Shown here: positions 24,509 to 44,435 of the stretch, piece after piece | How positions within the stretch are numbered: position 1 is the stretch's first letter | How the letters are laid out: every line of letters starts with the position of its first letter | Origin: Chrysomallon squamiferum | Taxonomy: Eukaryota; Mollusca; Gastropoda; Neomphalida; Peltospiridae | Assembly: GCA_012295275.1 (NCBI GenBank) | Contig: CM022667.1 | Span: forward strand, 18,013,245 to 18,077,244 | DNA: 64,000 nucleotides | Direction of reading: 5' to 3' | Program-made: the position numbers and the translations under genes | Notes under the pieces: model-generated | Told to the model about the DNA's origin: nothing | The model's database searches: none | Seen by the model: the letters and a program-made list of their open reading frames with translations, nothing else

Positions 24509-27500
24509 TTACAGTCCAATCGTGTAAGATCTTCCTTTTGGATTATGTAGTGGTAAAACAACAGGTTCTCGCACAGTCCACTCATACCATACATTTTTGT
24601 CTGTACATAGCCGCCACATGTCAAACACAATATCCTCACCAGCTTTAAGAAATAGTGGTGCCTATAAAGACATAAGTAAAAACTAATTTAAATATTAGAA
24701 ATTTTGTAACCTTAAACATGACATGTATTGTTAATTATATATTAATAAGATAAGAAAAACAACTGCTTTAAAAAAAAAAAACATGGCACAAGTTTCTCCA
24801 TCACATATACACAGCAATATTTTAATTATAATTAACAAAACATTATTACATATTTTAAAATCTATTATTAAAAATTTAAATTTTATTTTACACTGAACAT
24901 AAGGAAAACATTTATTCCAAGTTATAGGTTTATACTTTTTTTTTTTTTTTTAATTACAATTATTCTTGGTCACTATTTTAACACATTAGTTAAATTAGTA
25001 TCTGATCCAAGAATTAATGACATGATAATTACAATTGAGTTTTGTTTTTCACTTACTCTGATTGGAAAAAGAACAGGAAACCAGCTGAACATGCCTGGAG
25101 AATGAGTCTCAGGTAAAATACCTGTTTAAAAATAATTAAAAGAAAGAGTAACTAAATAAATCAAATATTAAAAAAATTGTTTTATTTCAAAATATGAATG
25201 TGTGAATGATTGTTTGAAACCACAGCACACACAAAAAGGTTATATGGCTAGTGGATGTAATTCTACATTATATATATTTATTTAAATCAATGAAAAACTT
25301 ATTTAAAAAATCTGAAATAATAAATTAATATTAACATGAAATATTGTGTTGTTTGTGGTTGAATTTTATGGAGATTCATTATAAAGTAATTCCAAAGAAT
25401 ATAACAAAAGCATTAAAAAATGTTTTTAATGTACAGCACTATGAATATTTCATTACAAATGATCTAAACATACTTACTCAGCATGACATCTCTGTACAGA
25501 ATTGCTTCAAAATATCCAGCAAAGCCATGCAGCACACAATTGTTGTTCACTTTAAACTCCAGAGTGGTAAAGCGGCTGTTGTCTATCACTTCATCTAAAA
25601 AGAAGTTAAAACAGAAAAATAAATTTATTTTAGCAACTCAGTTGAAAATAAATATATCAATAGTAATATCTGATGATGATTATTTGTTATTGATGTTATT
25701 ATGCTGACTGGAAAATGATTATTAATAGTAATATATTGATTTGAAAACAAAAACATCAATAGTGGGATCTGCTTATTGTATTTATTATTATCTATTATTC
25801 TGTATGATTTTATAATTTATGGAAATGAAACTGTTACAGAACTGTTTTAATTTGTTTCTGATTGAAGTAAATTTTGATTATTGTAATAAAAAGGTAACCT
25901 TTATGAAAATTTTGTAAGGAAGCATAACAACAAACAAATAAATATCTTGCAGTTTATTTAGCAAACATTTTCTCAAAGATGGTAATAATATACTTTCAAT
26001 CTGCTATCATAATAGCTAAAAAACAAATAATTAAACTTTTCTGAAAGTCAATCTTTTCTCAAGTATATCTGCATATACAAACCTCGATTGGGATGTCTGA
26101 ATGTGAAAACTTTCTTTGCACTTGTTAACACTTGACAGTTATGAAGATGTACCACATAGGGCATCTCAAATGGAGCCTAAATATGAGAAGCAAATATCCT
26201 TTGAATACAAGATTATTTAACATAATTGTGAAAAGTGGTTTATGTGAAAGAACAAAGGAGACTTGTTTTCAAATTTGTATTTACTTAAAAATAAAAAAAA
26301 ATAACCAAAGAAATAAAAAGAACCTATAAAAATAATTAAATATGATTCAGTAATGAAATACTATTCCTAACCTCAGGTCCCTTATCTTTGTCAGTCTTGC
26401 AACCACGAACTTCATTATACAGCTTCACTGATTGTATAGGTGCCAAATATGATGTGTACTCACAAGGTATGTTGATTCCATCATCTACAAAATATGTTTT
26501 TAAATAATATACAATACAGTCTACTAAATAACTGAAATAAAATGCTAAAATCCACACATCTTTATACTAGTCATTGTGAATGTTACTTTTAATCAAAGTA
26601 GTGAAACTATGAAATAATAAAACTTAATAACTTCCTTTACATTTGAAAATAATTAAAAGCTGACATAACCATAATTACATTGCTAACAATGATCAGGCAT
26701 CTTTAACAAAGAACTATCTATTTACAAGTGATTAACCTTTGAGGAATCTCTGGGCACCATCCAGACATTCAGGTGACAGCTCATTATCACCAAACGACCC
26801 CAGCAATTCACTGATGAGAATGTCAGTTTTCTCAGGAGCATCCCACAGTCGCATGTCACTTGATACTATCTCCACCTGGTCTCCCCACATTTCATCTTTC
26901 AGATTCTCTAAACTGTGAAGTAGATAATGTAATATTATTGTGAAACATTTATTTATCTCTCTCTCTCTCTCTCTCATGATTTAAATTAAATAATAGATAG
27001 AAAGTAATTATGCATGGATATTTGTTTTAACATACACTTATATGACTTAGGAAACTGTTATGACAACATCATGTTTTGTTCTTAGTGACTGGAAACAAAG
27101 GAGGAGTTTTGTGACACCAGTTATAATGAACTTCTGAACTATATAGCAGCCTAGCCAAGCAAAGATAAATCTAATCTTTTGTTTCACTGATAAAAGTTAT
27201 TAATACTAGTGTAATTTTAAAATAAGATGTTATGATGCCTAAAATTGGAAAATATTTCTTGCTAACTGCTGAAAACACAGAAAAAATAATTAACCCCTTG
27301 ATAGCATTGATAGAAAACTGCTATAAATTTTCCTCAGATACAATAAATGTAGTGAAAACTTACGTTACAATAGCATTTGGGTTTTTCTCAACTGCATACA
27401 ATTTTCTGATTTTACGATCAGCCTGCTGGGCAGCAGCAAGCGCAGCACGCACAAGCGGACCGCGTCCTGCACCCACCACCATCACAACACTAGAACACAT

Positions 27501-30500
27501 TTACATCAACACTTCAGTACAACAAAGATTTTAATAATTTACTAACACAAGATAAACAGACAGAAAAAGTAACTGTAATAACTGTCACATTTTATTTTGT
27601 TTCTGAGGTTCATAACACATGAATCTTTTCCTACACTATATCCTATCCTATCTTTGACTATTTTGTCATGTTTGGAAATATTTTTCAAATAAAACAGACC
27701 ATTTTATTAAAGAAATTTTCTTTCCTTCAATGAGGAAAACCAGAATTTTATTTTTATTATAATATTAATTATATTAACTTTAAAGTAATTAGGTTATACA
27801 TTTCATATAAATAATGTTAAACTTACTATAAGGAGAATAAATGAAACCAGTAAACTTACAGTTCTTTTGTATCTTTTTCCTCAGGTTTTACTTTATCAAG
27901 CAGAGCAAAATAGATTGCCTGAAAAAAAGATGTAATTCTGAATAAAACACAGGTCTAAACAAAATAACAACAAAAAATATATGTCATTTATCCAATAAAA
28001 ATAAAATAATTTAAATTAATAGTGATATAACAATTACCATTTTAATTTTAAAATACATTTAATAGTATTTTTTCCTAATTTTTACTTTTAAAATAACTAT
28101 GCATGTATGTATACATATATATATACAAACACACACACAAATATAAGGTATATGTATTATTTATATATGTATGTATGTAAGTGAACACACACATATATAC
28201 AAACACATACACAAATATAAAATAATATTTTCAAATATTACTCACAATTATTTTAGTAACTGGGTTTAGAAATCTAACCTTTTGATACTGTGAATATTTC
28301 ACTGGGTCCTTTTCAAATATTTCATATGTTTGTGATTCAAGGTTGTCCATCAATGGCTGAAAAAGAATTATAAGGGTCATTCCATGTCAAATCACCCCCC
28401 CAAAAAAAGAAATTTAAGCCCGACCATCTCAGATTTTTATAAAACTTGGTATACTTGTTGATTGCGATCCCATAGCACCCAATCTGAAATTTTAGCCCAA
28501 TCGGACCAGTGGTGTGGGAGATATGGCCCACCGAATTTTGAGATTTTTGACAAAAATGGGCGTGACCACCAAACTTTGAACCCACATATCTCAGGAACTA
28601 CTGGGCCAATCTTCATAAAATTGGTATTGTTGAAAAGGCAATATGACAAGGATTCCAATGCCATTTTTGTTCAGTTTGGAAAATATTGAGGTACATTTAC
28701 CTTTTGCTATGACCTTGAAATTGACCGTGTGGATCAGGTGACCTTGAGATGACATTTATTTAAATTTAATCTCCCACATGTTAACTAAAACATATAAAAG
28801 TTTCCTGGGTGTAATATTTTTTGTTTAGCCACAATATAGATTTTAAAAATGCACATGCATGAAAATAACACCTTTTCAGCCATCAACATCTGATTAACTA
28901 AAACCTGAATGATCAATTCTGGATGCTAGGAATCACCATCTTTCTTGATCATCGAGTAAGACATTGTAGCCTACATGTATGCATAAAGTTCACATAAATT
29001 TGAGAGAACTAGGTGTTTCTGATGCTTAACCTTCTCACCATCTGTTTCAAATGCTCACTGTATCCTTCATTCCCAGACATATTCTACTTTTCTCATCACT
29101 TTCATAAAAGTGGATTATTTCCTCCTTCAATTTATTTGACAGAACTTTCCCTTGTTTCTTATCACAGAGGGATAGAATCACTTTCTCTTTCTTCACCACA
29201 CAGCTTTTTTTCATAAGGTTATTCGTTGTTTCAAATTCATTCATTGTCCTTTCAATGGTAAAGAGTGACAAGTCAAGATTTGCACACGCTCTGGGTAGGA
29301 TTCAGACTTCTTGAATTTCTCTTTCCTCCAACATGTTCCTGAACTTGTACAGCATCATTCAGAAGATGAAGCTGACATTTATTTTATAAATGAACTATCT
29401 CTTTTGTTCGATTGATCTTTCTCTTTCTATATGCATCTGACTATGTAAATGAGTATATCTTTCAAATTTTTATTTTATTTTTTTTATTTTATAATTATTG
29501 CTATTGTTATTGCTGTTATTATTAGTTTTGTTATTATTATTGTTGTATTTTGTTGTTGTTGTTGTTGTTGTTTTTATTATTGCTAAAATTATACACCTAT
29601 CCTATAGATTTAACTCTCCAACTTCCCTCTCTCAGATTTTTCTACAACTTTCTAACAATTATCTATCAATTAACCAAGATCAACAGAGTAATTCTCTTAT
29701 AAAACCTTAAAAAATTATGTTGCATTTTGAATAAAATAAAAATAAACAGTAATAACAAACAATAATAAAATACTGTACATTAACAAGAGTAGGAATAATC
29801 CTGGAAGAAAAAAAAAATCACTTATAAAAACTGAATATGTCTTTTAAAAACAAACAGTAATAAGAAAATCAAATATAATGAAAGAATAATTCCTGCTAAA
29901 GCTTAAAGATCTGAGAAAAACAGATTTCAATATTTCTGGTCCATTTAATTAAGCAATGGCTTAGTTTGGTTTAGACAATAATAATTAACAGGGATTTAAA
30001 AACAAGAAAATTAATAAGCAATTGATAAGAAACAAGGGAAAGTTCTGTCAAATGAATTGAAGGAGGAAATAGTCCAGTTTTATGAAAGTGATGAGAAAAG
30101 TAGAATATGTCTGGGAATGAAGGATACAGTGAGCATTTGAAACAGATGGTGAGAAGGTTAAGCATCAGAAACACCTAGTTCTCTCAAATTTATGTGAACT
30201 TTATGCATACATGTAGGCCTACAATGTCTTACTTGGTGATAAAAAGAGATGGTGATTCCTAGCATCCAGAATTGATCATTCAGGTTTTAGTTAATCAGAT
30301 GTTAATGGCTGAAAAGGTGTTATTTTTCATGTATGTGCATTTTTTAAATCTATATTGTGGCTAAACAAAAAATATTACACCCAGAAAACTTATATGTTTT
30401 AGTTAACATGTGGGAGATTAAATTTAAATAAATGTCACGTGATCCACATGGTCAATCTCAAGGTCAAAAGGTAAATGTACCCCAATATTTTCCAAACTGA

Positions 30501-30927
30501 ACAAAAATGGCATTGGAATCCTTGTCATACTGCCTTTTCAACAGTACCAATTTTATGAAGATTGGCCCAGTAGTTCCTGAGATATGAGGGTTCAAAGGTT
30601 GGTGGCCATGCCCATTTTTGCCAAAAATCTCAAAATTCGATGGGCATTATCTCCCACACCACTGGTCCGATTGGGCTAATATTTCAGATTTGGTGCTGTG
30701 GGATCCCAGACAACAAGAATATCAAGTTTGATAAAAATCTGAGATGGTCGGGTTTAACCCATTGGGTGATTTGACATGGAATGACCCATAAATAATTTGC
30801 TGAAAAATTATAGTTTGTTTCTTCTGATTTATAACCAAGTGTAGGTAAGATATTATTTTCAGAATTCACTTCAACATGATTTGATCTGAATCTGTCAACT
30901 GACTGAAAACATCAATTAAAAAAAATA

Positions 30928-30985
<58 letters not shown>

Positions 30986-33900
30986 CTACTAATAATAATT
31001 AAAAAAAAAATTAAATAATAATAATATATTTTTCAGAAACTGTGTGATATCTAGTTTGGCAGATGCTAACCTGAAGTGGAGATTGTAAGTAATCTTCATA
31101 TCCTCTTGCAAACTGAGTTATTTTGTCAGGTGGTGTCTGGGACTAGAAACAAAAATAATAATTCTTTAACTTTATGATATGAAAAAAAAAATCAGTTTAA
31201 TATTATATCTATCTTTTAATTTAAGGAAAAGATGTGCAATAATTTAAATACAAGATAAATATTTCTTGAACACAACATATACAAATCATTTAAATATGCA
31301 ACATAATTAGTTTTCTCTTGAACACTTAACGAATTATAAATATTATTTGAACATGATATTAAAATATTACTTGAACACGAGACATGTAAATATTATTTCA
31401 CCACAAGATACATAAATATTACCTGCCACAAATGGTCCAGGTATTGTTGATATGCTCTAATTCCTTTCTCTGGATGTCTGTCCACACCAGACAACAAAAG
31501 CTGAACATCAAGCTGCAGAAAAGAATCACATTTTAAATATGTAACAGCTACACAAATATATTCCAAAAAGACAAATACAATATGAATACATCTTGAATCA
31601 GATAAACATCAGACATAAAAATTTGACTCTGAACACAAGATTAATAAATATTACTTGAAAGCTATACATTAAAATTTAATGTTCTAAAGACTGAATGTTT
31701 TTTTAACAGTTATTAAGGGTTTTTTATGAAATTAATCTAAGTCTACAGGAAATAAGACAGAGGGCAAAAATTACTGGAATGATGTAAGTACCTTAAACAG
31801 TCGTCGTATAAAAGACTGGTGTGCTTTTGACAGAACAGGATATCCTTTCTTGTTGGTCAGAAAGAGACTTGTTGACAGAACAACTGTTCTGATTGGTTCA
31901 GACAGCCAGCGTTCCAATATGTCCTCTGATGGAAGATCAGCACTCAGTTCTAGAGCAACTCCTAGTCGTTTGTTGTTGTCACACAGAGTCCGAAACAAAT
32001 GCCACCTGATTTATTTGTTAAGTTCAAAAAGAAACATAAAAAGAAAAAAGAAATAAAAATCTTTAAATTTAAAAATACTGATGACCAAAATTACAGTAAA
32101 AATACAGAACAAAATAACATTACCATTCCCAGGTATCTTCTGGTATTTCAGTTTTATCCATGCCTTCAATGAGTTGATCACACTGGTCTTTAGGAGACAT
32201 CAGAGGAACCTGAATCCAGTATTGCTGCCACAACAAAGTAAAATTCACATTAATAACTTCTAGTCTTCAAACTGTTAGATATTTATACAAAAATTCACTG
32301 ATATATAAAGAAGTCACTGATTTCATCATACATGTACAGTAAAAAATGTGTTCAATATTTACTGACACATTTAATTAATCTTTGAAAATGTTAACTAATA
32401 ATTAAACATCTAATCATATTAATATTTAATCAGTTACTCTATCAGTCCAGTAATTAATTGCAAAAATTAGGGATGATGTATATAAAATAACAGATTGATT
32501 GTTACCTGCTGAAAGAAACTGCCAACCAGGTGTTCATTCAAACATCGTGCCAGGTTGGTTATGTTTTTGTTCTTCAAGCGAATTATCACCGATGGCATTC
32601 CAAGATGGCTGGCATACAATAGTTCTTCCTTGAATGCCTAAGAAATTAAATCTAAATCTAAGTCAAATCCAATTAACAAAAGACAAATATGTATGTATTT
32701 ATATATATTACTGCATAGTAGTAAATGCTTTAATTAACCAGATTTAAAGAAAGGCAAAAACATATAATATATATTTTTTAGATTCTGTTTTTGTCTTTCT
32801 TTAAACATGATTAATTTATACAATCAAACAAAATAAATTACCAATTCAAAATATTAAACTGAATTATTATTATTATTCTTTCTAAATTTAAAAACAAGAT
32901 TATAAATCAAAAGAGAAGAATATGAATAAATTACTTGATTTTATTTTTTATATCTAACAACACTTCACTATAATGCAGCTTTTTTCTAAAAATAATTGAA
33001 AGGCAATATTTTACTTTATTATTTCTTTTTTAATGGAGAAAAAATAGCTAGTTAACCAACACAAACCAATTCACAATTTTTGCGAATATGCAGACACAAT
33101 GAGTCAACCTGGAGCCAAGGAGATGTTTTACCAACAACAAGGTTATTCCAATCTAGAGAAGGAAAGAAATATTTATATTTTTAAAAACAAAAGTTAAATA
33201 AAAAATGTAAAAAAGTTTCCTATTAAGGCAAAATAAAGCACTTTATAATCTGAATTTTTACTGATCTTTTTTACTCATAAATGATATATAACTAATTATG
33301 TTACAGGATTAATGGAAATATATATATATATAATATAACAGTTTAAAAAAAAAAAAAATCATAATCAGGATTTTCAAGTTTTATAATTCAGTAAATTTTA
33401 AAATGTTTAACATTAATATAATTTCTAAACGTTCAAACCTTGGCTGGACAGAACCATGTCGGATCTGGTTAAAGCACCCTTGCGATTCTTGGCAGGAGCA
33501 TCAAGAAATTCGCGTCGATATCGAGGATTAACCAGAGGTAGGGAAACAAAGTCAAATCTGTAATTAACAAATATGTATGTATATTAATTTAATTACGTTT
33601 CTACCTTCAGCGAAATAAATATATATAATTATATTTGATTTATAAACCTCAACACATTTTAATAGTTCTTAGAAAGTATTTTTGAGGACAACAGTGAATA
33701 GATTATTATTATATTTATAGAGATTGATATTACAGGTATCCGTTGTTGCTATATGATCATGAGTTTGTTCTGTTTGTTTTTCTTCTTTTTTTTCTCCCAT
33801 GATTAGCAGCAAGGGATATTTTATATGCAGACAAATAATAATTATATTCCAAAGTCATATAACTAGTCTACTAATACTAACAGTACATGAATTATTGAAT

Positions 33901-34059
33901 TAGCAAGGGAAGTGAGATTTTTTCGCCGGTTTATATCTTTCGATTAATTTAATTAATATTAATTTACCCTGATTTATATGACGTATCCAAAGCTGTATTG
34001 ATATCTGGGCAGCAGTGAAAATCACGACCACAAGATACACGTGTAGATACACGAGGCAT
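24509..34059 (-). CDS. PRMT5: Protein arginine N-methyltransferase 5, 17 exons, complete
   Basis: Type II arginine methyltransferase that makes symmetric dimethylarginine on histones and Sm proteins, normally with WDR77/MEP50. Exons (high to low): 33968-34059, 33439-33557, 33067-33152, 32506-32637, 32124-32224, 31792-32005, 31423-31512, 31071-31142, 28279-28356, 27860-27918, 27364-27489, 26737-26912, 26372-26484, 26083-26176, 25478-25594, 25057-25121, 24509-24661. They sum to 1887 nt, 628 aa (human 637). An N-terminal TIM-barrel region ([17 protein letters not shown]) leads into the Rossmann core. Phe316 in YEIFEKDP corresponds to human Phe327, which sets symmetric product specificity. GAGRGP at 354-359 is the S-adenosylmethionine loop. 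[15 protein letters not shown] carries the catalytic double-E residues Glu425 and Glu434. The C-terminus [12 protein letters not shown] is nearly invariant. All catalytic residues are intact. Confidence 0.97.
28374..30787. mobile_element. 2.4-kb foldback-type element with ~790-bp inverted arms
   Basis: The left arm (28374 to about 29163) and the right arm (about 29996 to 30787) are inverted copies of each other, with only scattered differences and small indels over about 790 bp. The termini are GGGTCATTCCATGTCAAATC inward from both ends. ATAA occurs immediately outside each end (28370-28373 and 30788-30791), consistent with a 4-bp target duplication. The spacer holds T-rich and (TTG)n text and no transposase, so the copy is non-autonomous. 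It lies in the PRMT5 intron between exons 8 and 9 (28357-31070) and makes it the largest intron of the gene. Open frames inside the arms are mirror pairs and not genes. The superfamily is not assigned. Confidence 0.9.
30929..30985. repeat. (TG)n(TA)n microsatellite in PRMT5 intron 8
   Basis: A pure dinucleotide run follows the foldback element within the same intron. Weaker (CA)/(TA) tracts lie at 28090-28220 on its other side. Confidence 0.95.
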
Positions 34060-34383
34060 TCTGTTGATAAAATTTTAGCACACGAACACAAATGTTTTCT
34101 TCCAAATGATCAATTCAGCAGTTAATAAAATGCGGGTGTATTATAAAACTTAAACTTCAAATAAAATATTGTTTATTTGCATTATATTAATATAATGTAT
34201 TTAATGGCTTGTATTTTTATAGTTGTTTCACATGGCACATTTATATAAAAGTTTATTTACTTTTATTTTTAAAAATGTAATGCTGCATAACTATAACATG
34301 GCAGCCCCCATTTCTTTATATGTGATTCGGTCGTTTAACCTCATCTGACTTAGGACATTTTAATACTAAAAACCCCAAGAGAA
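34060..34383. promoter_or_regulatory. Putative shared bidirectional promoter of PRMT5 and the C5orf22 homologue
   Basis: Only 324 bp separate the two divergent start codons. The interval must hold both 5' UTRs and the core promoters. The word AACATGGCAGCCCC near 34296-34310 resembles the YY1 core AANATGGCGGC often found in housekeeping bidirectional promoters. That match is imperfect and is inference. Confidence 0.55.
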
Positions 34384-35190
34384 ATGGCTCACAAAGAAGT
34401 TAAAGATATAAAATATATTCAATCTTTTATAGTGGAAGATCATCACGAGGTAAATATGTAGTTATTTGTTTGTTTATTTAATCATTATTTAATGGCTAGA
34501 AATTGATAGTTGAAGCATTGGGTGATTGGCTTTTTAAATTAAGTTAAAGGAATAGTAAATGAATAAAACATTAACGAGGTTATTACTATTATTATTAGGC
34601 AGTGCAGGGGGATCTAAAGTCATAGGAAAAGTCACAATTTAGTACAGGAAAAAAATCACAGATTCACAGTTTAAAAGTCACACTATAGTCTATAGTTACT
34701 TAGTATTAAAATATTAAAATGTATGAGTTCGCTGATTATTGAATTAAAAGAAAGTGTTCAGCTTACTGATTAAGTGAAATTGTAGAATGTTTCCATGTAC
34801 ATGGTTAATTAGGCTTTATTTTAAAGGAAGAGGTTTCATTTTTACAGTTATGGTGACATTGTACACTTACGAATTAATTAAACAAAGTGGCATCATTTTG
34901 TTCAGGAGGGTGCCTGGATCCAGCTTACTAATTAGGGTAGTTTAGGGAGGTTATTGAATGGTTTCACAGCATGAGCAGGCCACAGTGATCACCTTCATCC
35001 AACAGGATGTAGCTGGTAACCACCTCAGTGACAGGTTTGATACATTAAGAGTGCTGATTGTCTTAAGAACTGCAAGTCTGGTAGAATTGCTGCATTGAAT
35101 TGGCTGGATCATCTGTTCAAACCATCAGCTTTGAAAATAAAGCATGTTCATAAAAACTCACAGTGACACAAATCTTTGTTTCCTAAAACG

Positions 35191-35221
<31 letters not shown>

Positions 35222-38200
35222 TGTGATGTTTTTCCCTAAATATGCACCTATACACACCTGCATAATATGTTGTTTTTTTGGTGTTTGATCTGTGTGTGTG
35301 TGTATATAATTACAATTTTTTTTACTTATTGTTTCATTCATTCAGGTTGTTCCTTATATTCACACATACATTGGCTCAAAACAGCTTCCATTCAAAGGAA
35401 TTTCACTTGTTCATTTTGATTCTCATCCTGATCTTCTTATTCCAATTGATATGCTAGCAGACACAGTATTCAATAAACATTCTTTATATGAGTGAGTGTT
35501 TATAATTTAATTTTAAATTTTTTAGAATGTTATTACTGCTAATAATTACATTGCACTTAATTTGCAGTAATGAGACTGATTGCAGTTCAGTTTGCTATGA
35601 TGAATATTTTGTAAACTAATTTTGATTTTTCTAAATTATAGTCTTAAAGAAAATTAAGTATTCATTAAAATACAAAAATTTATCAGAAAGAAAATAATGT
35701 AGTTTAAATATTTATAAACATGCTGATTTACTAACTTATATTATTTTATTAATGTTTTATTATTTATATGATATTGTTAATTTTTATTTATTATTATTTC
35801 TTTAAGCATACTAAGTATAGAGAACTGGATTATGCCATTGGTATATGCAGGACATATCAGCACAGTCTATTGGTTGAAAGCTCCGTGGTGTGAACAGATT
35901 GAAGAAAAAACATTAGAATTTTATGTAGGCAAATGCGTCAAAACAGGAAAAATAAGGTACTCAAATCCTGCAGTATGTGGGTGATTTGTGTGTTTGTAAA
36001 ATGTATGTATATGTGTATGTTTCTATACAAATATGTGTATATTTACGTCTGTGTGTTTTGCAATATATTTATATTTTATAAAATTGCAGAGATATTTCTA
36101 TACTGATGTACCAGATAAGATTTCCCAGTTTTTAAATGAAGAGTTATTTTGCAATATAGTTTTCAATACTAATTTAACAACTACTGTGCATTATTATAAT
36201 GCAAACATTCAATTTCACATTATAGAGCCTTTTGATAATTGCTTTTTACTTTCAGATTTGTACAGTATTCAGATATCAAATCAATTATTTGAACAACATT
36301 CTGAGATAAATAATAAAATATAATTAGATTTTTTGTTCTCTAGATGACAGAGTTTTATAAATATAACTTTAAAAAAAGAATGTTAGGCAGCAGTTTAAAA
36401 TGATGATGATTCATTTATTTTCAGAACAACTTGCCAAGAGAATTATTTTATAAGTGAAGCTTTGTTTGTACCAGAGGATCAATTAGAAAATAAGAAGAAA
36501 ATTTCTCTAATTGTAATTTGTGTCAAACCCAAACACTGGTCAAGTGTAGACAAAAAGCCAAGAAATGAATTATATATGGACCAGACAACAGAGAATGATA
36601 AACATACACAAATATGTAAGGAAGACAGTGCAGTTAGTTTTAATTCTAATTCAGAAAATGTGTCTCAGGTTAACATGGAAGATAGAAATTCAAATTATTT
36701 TACTGATGATGATGCAAGCCCACATGAAAAGAAAGCCAGACAAGAGAGTTTAAGTGATATTAGAAATAATTCAGAACTATCACCTTCTGCGAAGAGACAG
36801 TTTGTCAACATGTCAGAGAAACTTCAAGGAAAACAGTATATTCTAGATGTGGATCTGGATTTTTATTCCACAAAGAATCCTTTCCAGGAACTGTATACAC
36901 CAGAACAGTTGTGTTTACTTGGCAACCTCTACAAGTATACAAAACCAAGTGACACATCCCAAGAGGTAATGTTTATAATAAATTAATTTACTGGGTTGTA
37001 ACTATTTTCTAGTGTGTATGCACATATACATACATATAAGATTATTATTGTAACAGAGTTTCAGAATTTATTTCATTTATATCTGATTAGCTATCTTTAA
37101 TGTACTAAAGAATATCAAAATAAAGTTTAAGATTAAAATTTTCAGGCTGCTGTGAGATGTGCAGAAAGAAGAGCAAAACAACTTGAAACTTTAAAAAAGG
37201 CTATTCTGGATTTGTCAAAAGATAAAAATGCAGACGTCTCTAGTTTAGATGAAGTCAGGTAATTGAGAAATGTTTTATTAACCACTGAGGTTACAACACT
37301 GTAATTAAATGGTTTACAATCTTAACATGAGCTGAAAATTGAAAATAGTTAATTTTATGATGTGCCAACTTACTTATGGTATATATGGATATATTAAATT
37401 TATATTTCCAATGTTTTAATCATACAGATAATTAAAAGTTTTCTGTAAGTGGTTCATTAAAATCCATCGTTAGTGTTTTCCTGTTACTGGTAGGAACAAA
37501 ACACATCTACTGTTTTTATACAACCTACAGATGATGTCAGCACGGGTTCATTTATCTTTATCATACATGTATTATTAACACCTTGTAATAGTGTTAATCT
37601 TTCTCAGATTAACAGTGTTAATGAGATAATCACTTCTTTTACATGTATATTGATCAGAAAGTATAATTTCTGTTGTTTTCAGTGTCAATCTTGTCAAGGA
37701 ACTTATTAAGAATCTGTGTTGTAAGAACAAAGATGTAGATTTTGAGCTGATTCATGAAGCTGGCTGTACAATGGATGACACTGAATTGCCACATCACATC
37801 AGTTCACAGACAGAGATAATCCAGCTCATGGATGTCACCACAGAAATACTGAAAATTCTGCCACCTCCTAGACTAATAACATGTGCAAGGTATAAAACAG
37901 TTACATTAAAATAAGAGAAACTATTTCCTAGATTTGAAGTCATTATTTGTTTTAAAAATATTGTTATTTAATTCCATTTACAAAATTAATTTCCTTTGTT
38001 GCTTTCAAGTGCACATAAAGATACAATCATAAGCTTCGATGTCAGTTTTGCATTTCATACATTTTCAAAATTATAAAATGAATTATAGATTTTTGAAAGT
38101 TTAGTTTGCATATAGGCAAACTGTAATTTTTGTTTAATTTTTAATAAATAGCAACAGAACTGTATTAATGTTTAATAAGAAAAGTTATTTCATTTCAGAT

Positions 38201-38352
38201 CTAGCAATGATGACTACTGTCCTCAGAATCAGGTTGACTTTATACAAGAAAACTTAATACAAATACTGCAACAGACATACCCTTCTATTGTGATCATGCC
38301 TTCTTATGATCCTCAGGATGCGGAAGATAATGCAAAAGATAATGCAACATAG
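34384..38352 (+). CDS. UPF0489 protein, C5orf22 homologue, 7 exons, complete
   Basis: Conserved eukaryotic protein of unknown function (UPF0489 family, human C5orf22). Exons: 34384-34449, 35346-35491, 35807-35956, 36425-36965, 37146-37258, 37683-37889, 38199-38352. They sum to 1377 nt, 458 aa (human 442). Family blocks seen in order are VEDHHEVVPYIH near the N-terminus, [11 protein letters not shown] (about 47-57), [21 protein letters not shown], then a Ser/Asn/Asp-rich variable linker in the large fourth exon, [26 protein letters not shown] and [14 protein letters not shown]. The DSHPD and DVDLDF motifs resemble the metal-binding aspartates and histidines of arginase/deacetylase folds. That link is inference. 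AATAAA at 38390-38400 with a GT-rich downstream region is a good poly(A) site. Confidence 0.94.
34450..35345. other. C5orf22-homologue intron 1 with unassigned GC-richer block and poly-T
   Basis: A block at about 34900-35165 is less AT-rich than its surroundings and lacks a coding frame, so it may be an old transposon fragment. A run of about 30 T follows at 35190-35218. Confidence 0.4.
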
Positions 38353-38861
38353 CTAATTTGTGCATTCACATTTTTTATTGGGATCTTGAAATAAAATAAA
38401 ATTCCAAAATAATATGTTGGTCTTGTTTTTTAAATCATTTATCTTTAACTAGCTCTTTGTTTCTACAGTGTCATTACACTGTCTAGTAAGATGACATTTC
38501 ATTAAAGTAATATGGTTAGAAACAAGTTTAACCAATTTTAGTCTGAAGTTTTCAGATTGCAAATTAATTGTTGCCTGGCAACCAACTCAGCAGTGTTAGC
38601 CTTTTAAACAATCAACTAACTCTGGTTTTATAATATTGTTAATGACAGTACAGTTCAAAGCTCTTTATTTTTGGTAACCAAAAAGATGTTGTAGGATTGT
38701 ATTCTGAACACATCAAAACAGATCATTTGCTTTTACTGTTATAACTGGGAATGCTTTTCAGATAATTTAACCACTGTGTTAAATATTAATTTATTTAAAA
38801 AAAAACCAGAAGTAACAGATCATTTTTAAAATTATATTTTTTTAAATCATTCATTTATGAT
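38353..38861. other. Convergent 3' interval between C5orf22 homologue and NOP9
   Basis: About 510 bp between the two stop codons. The plus-strand signal is AATAAA at 38390-38400. A minus-strand signal (TTTATT) occurs at 38790-38795 and near the NOP9 stop. No gene is seen. Confidence 0.55.

Positions 38862-44435
<5,574 letters not shown>

Noticed and set aside
28337-30174. Mirror-image open frames, some identical on opposite strands
   Set aside because: They are the two inverted arms of the foldback element read on each strand, with no start context or domain.
36033-36323. 96-codon plus-strand frame between C5orf22 exons 3 and 4
   Set aside because: It is intronic. The flanking exons join in phase and match the family without it, and the text is AT-rich with no conserved features.
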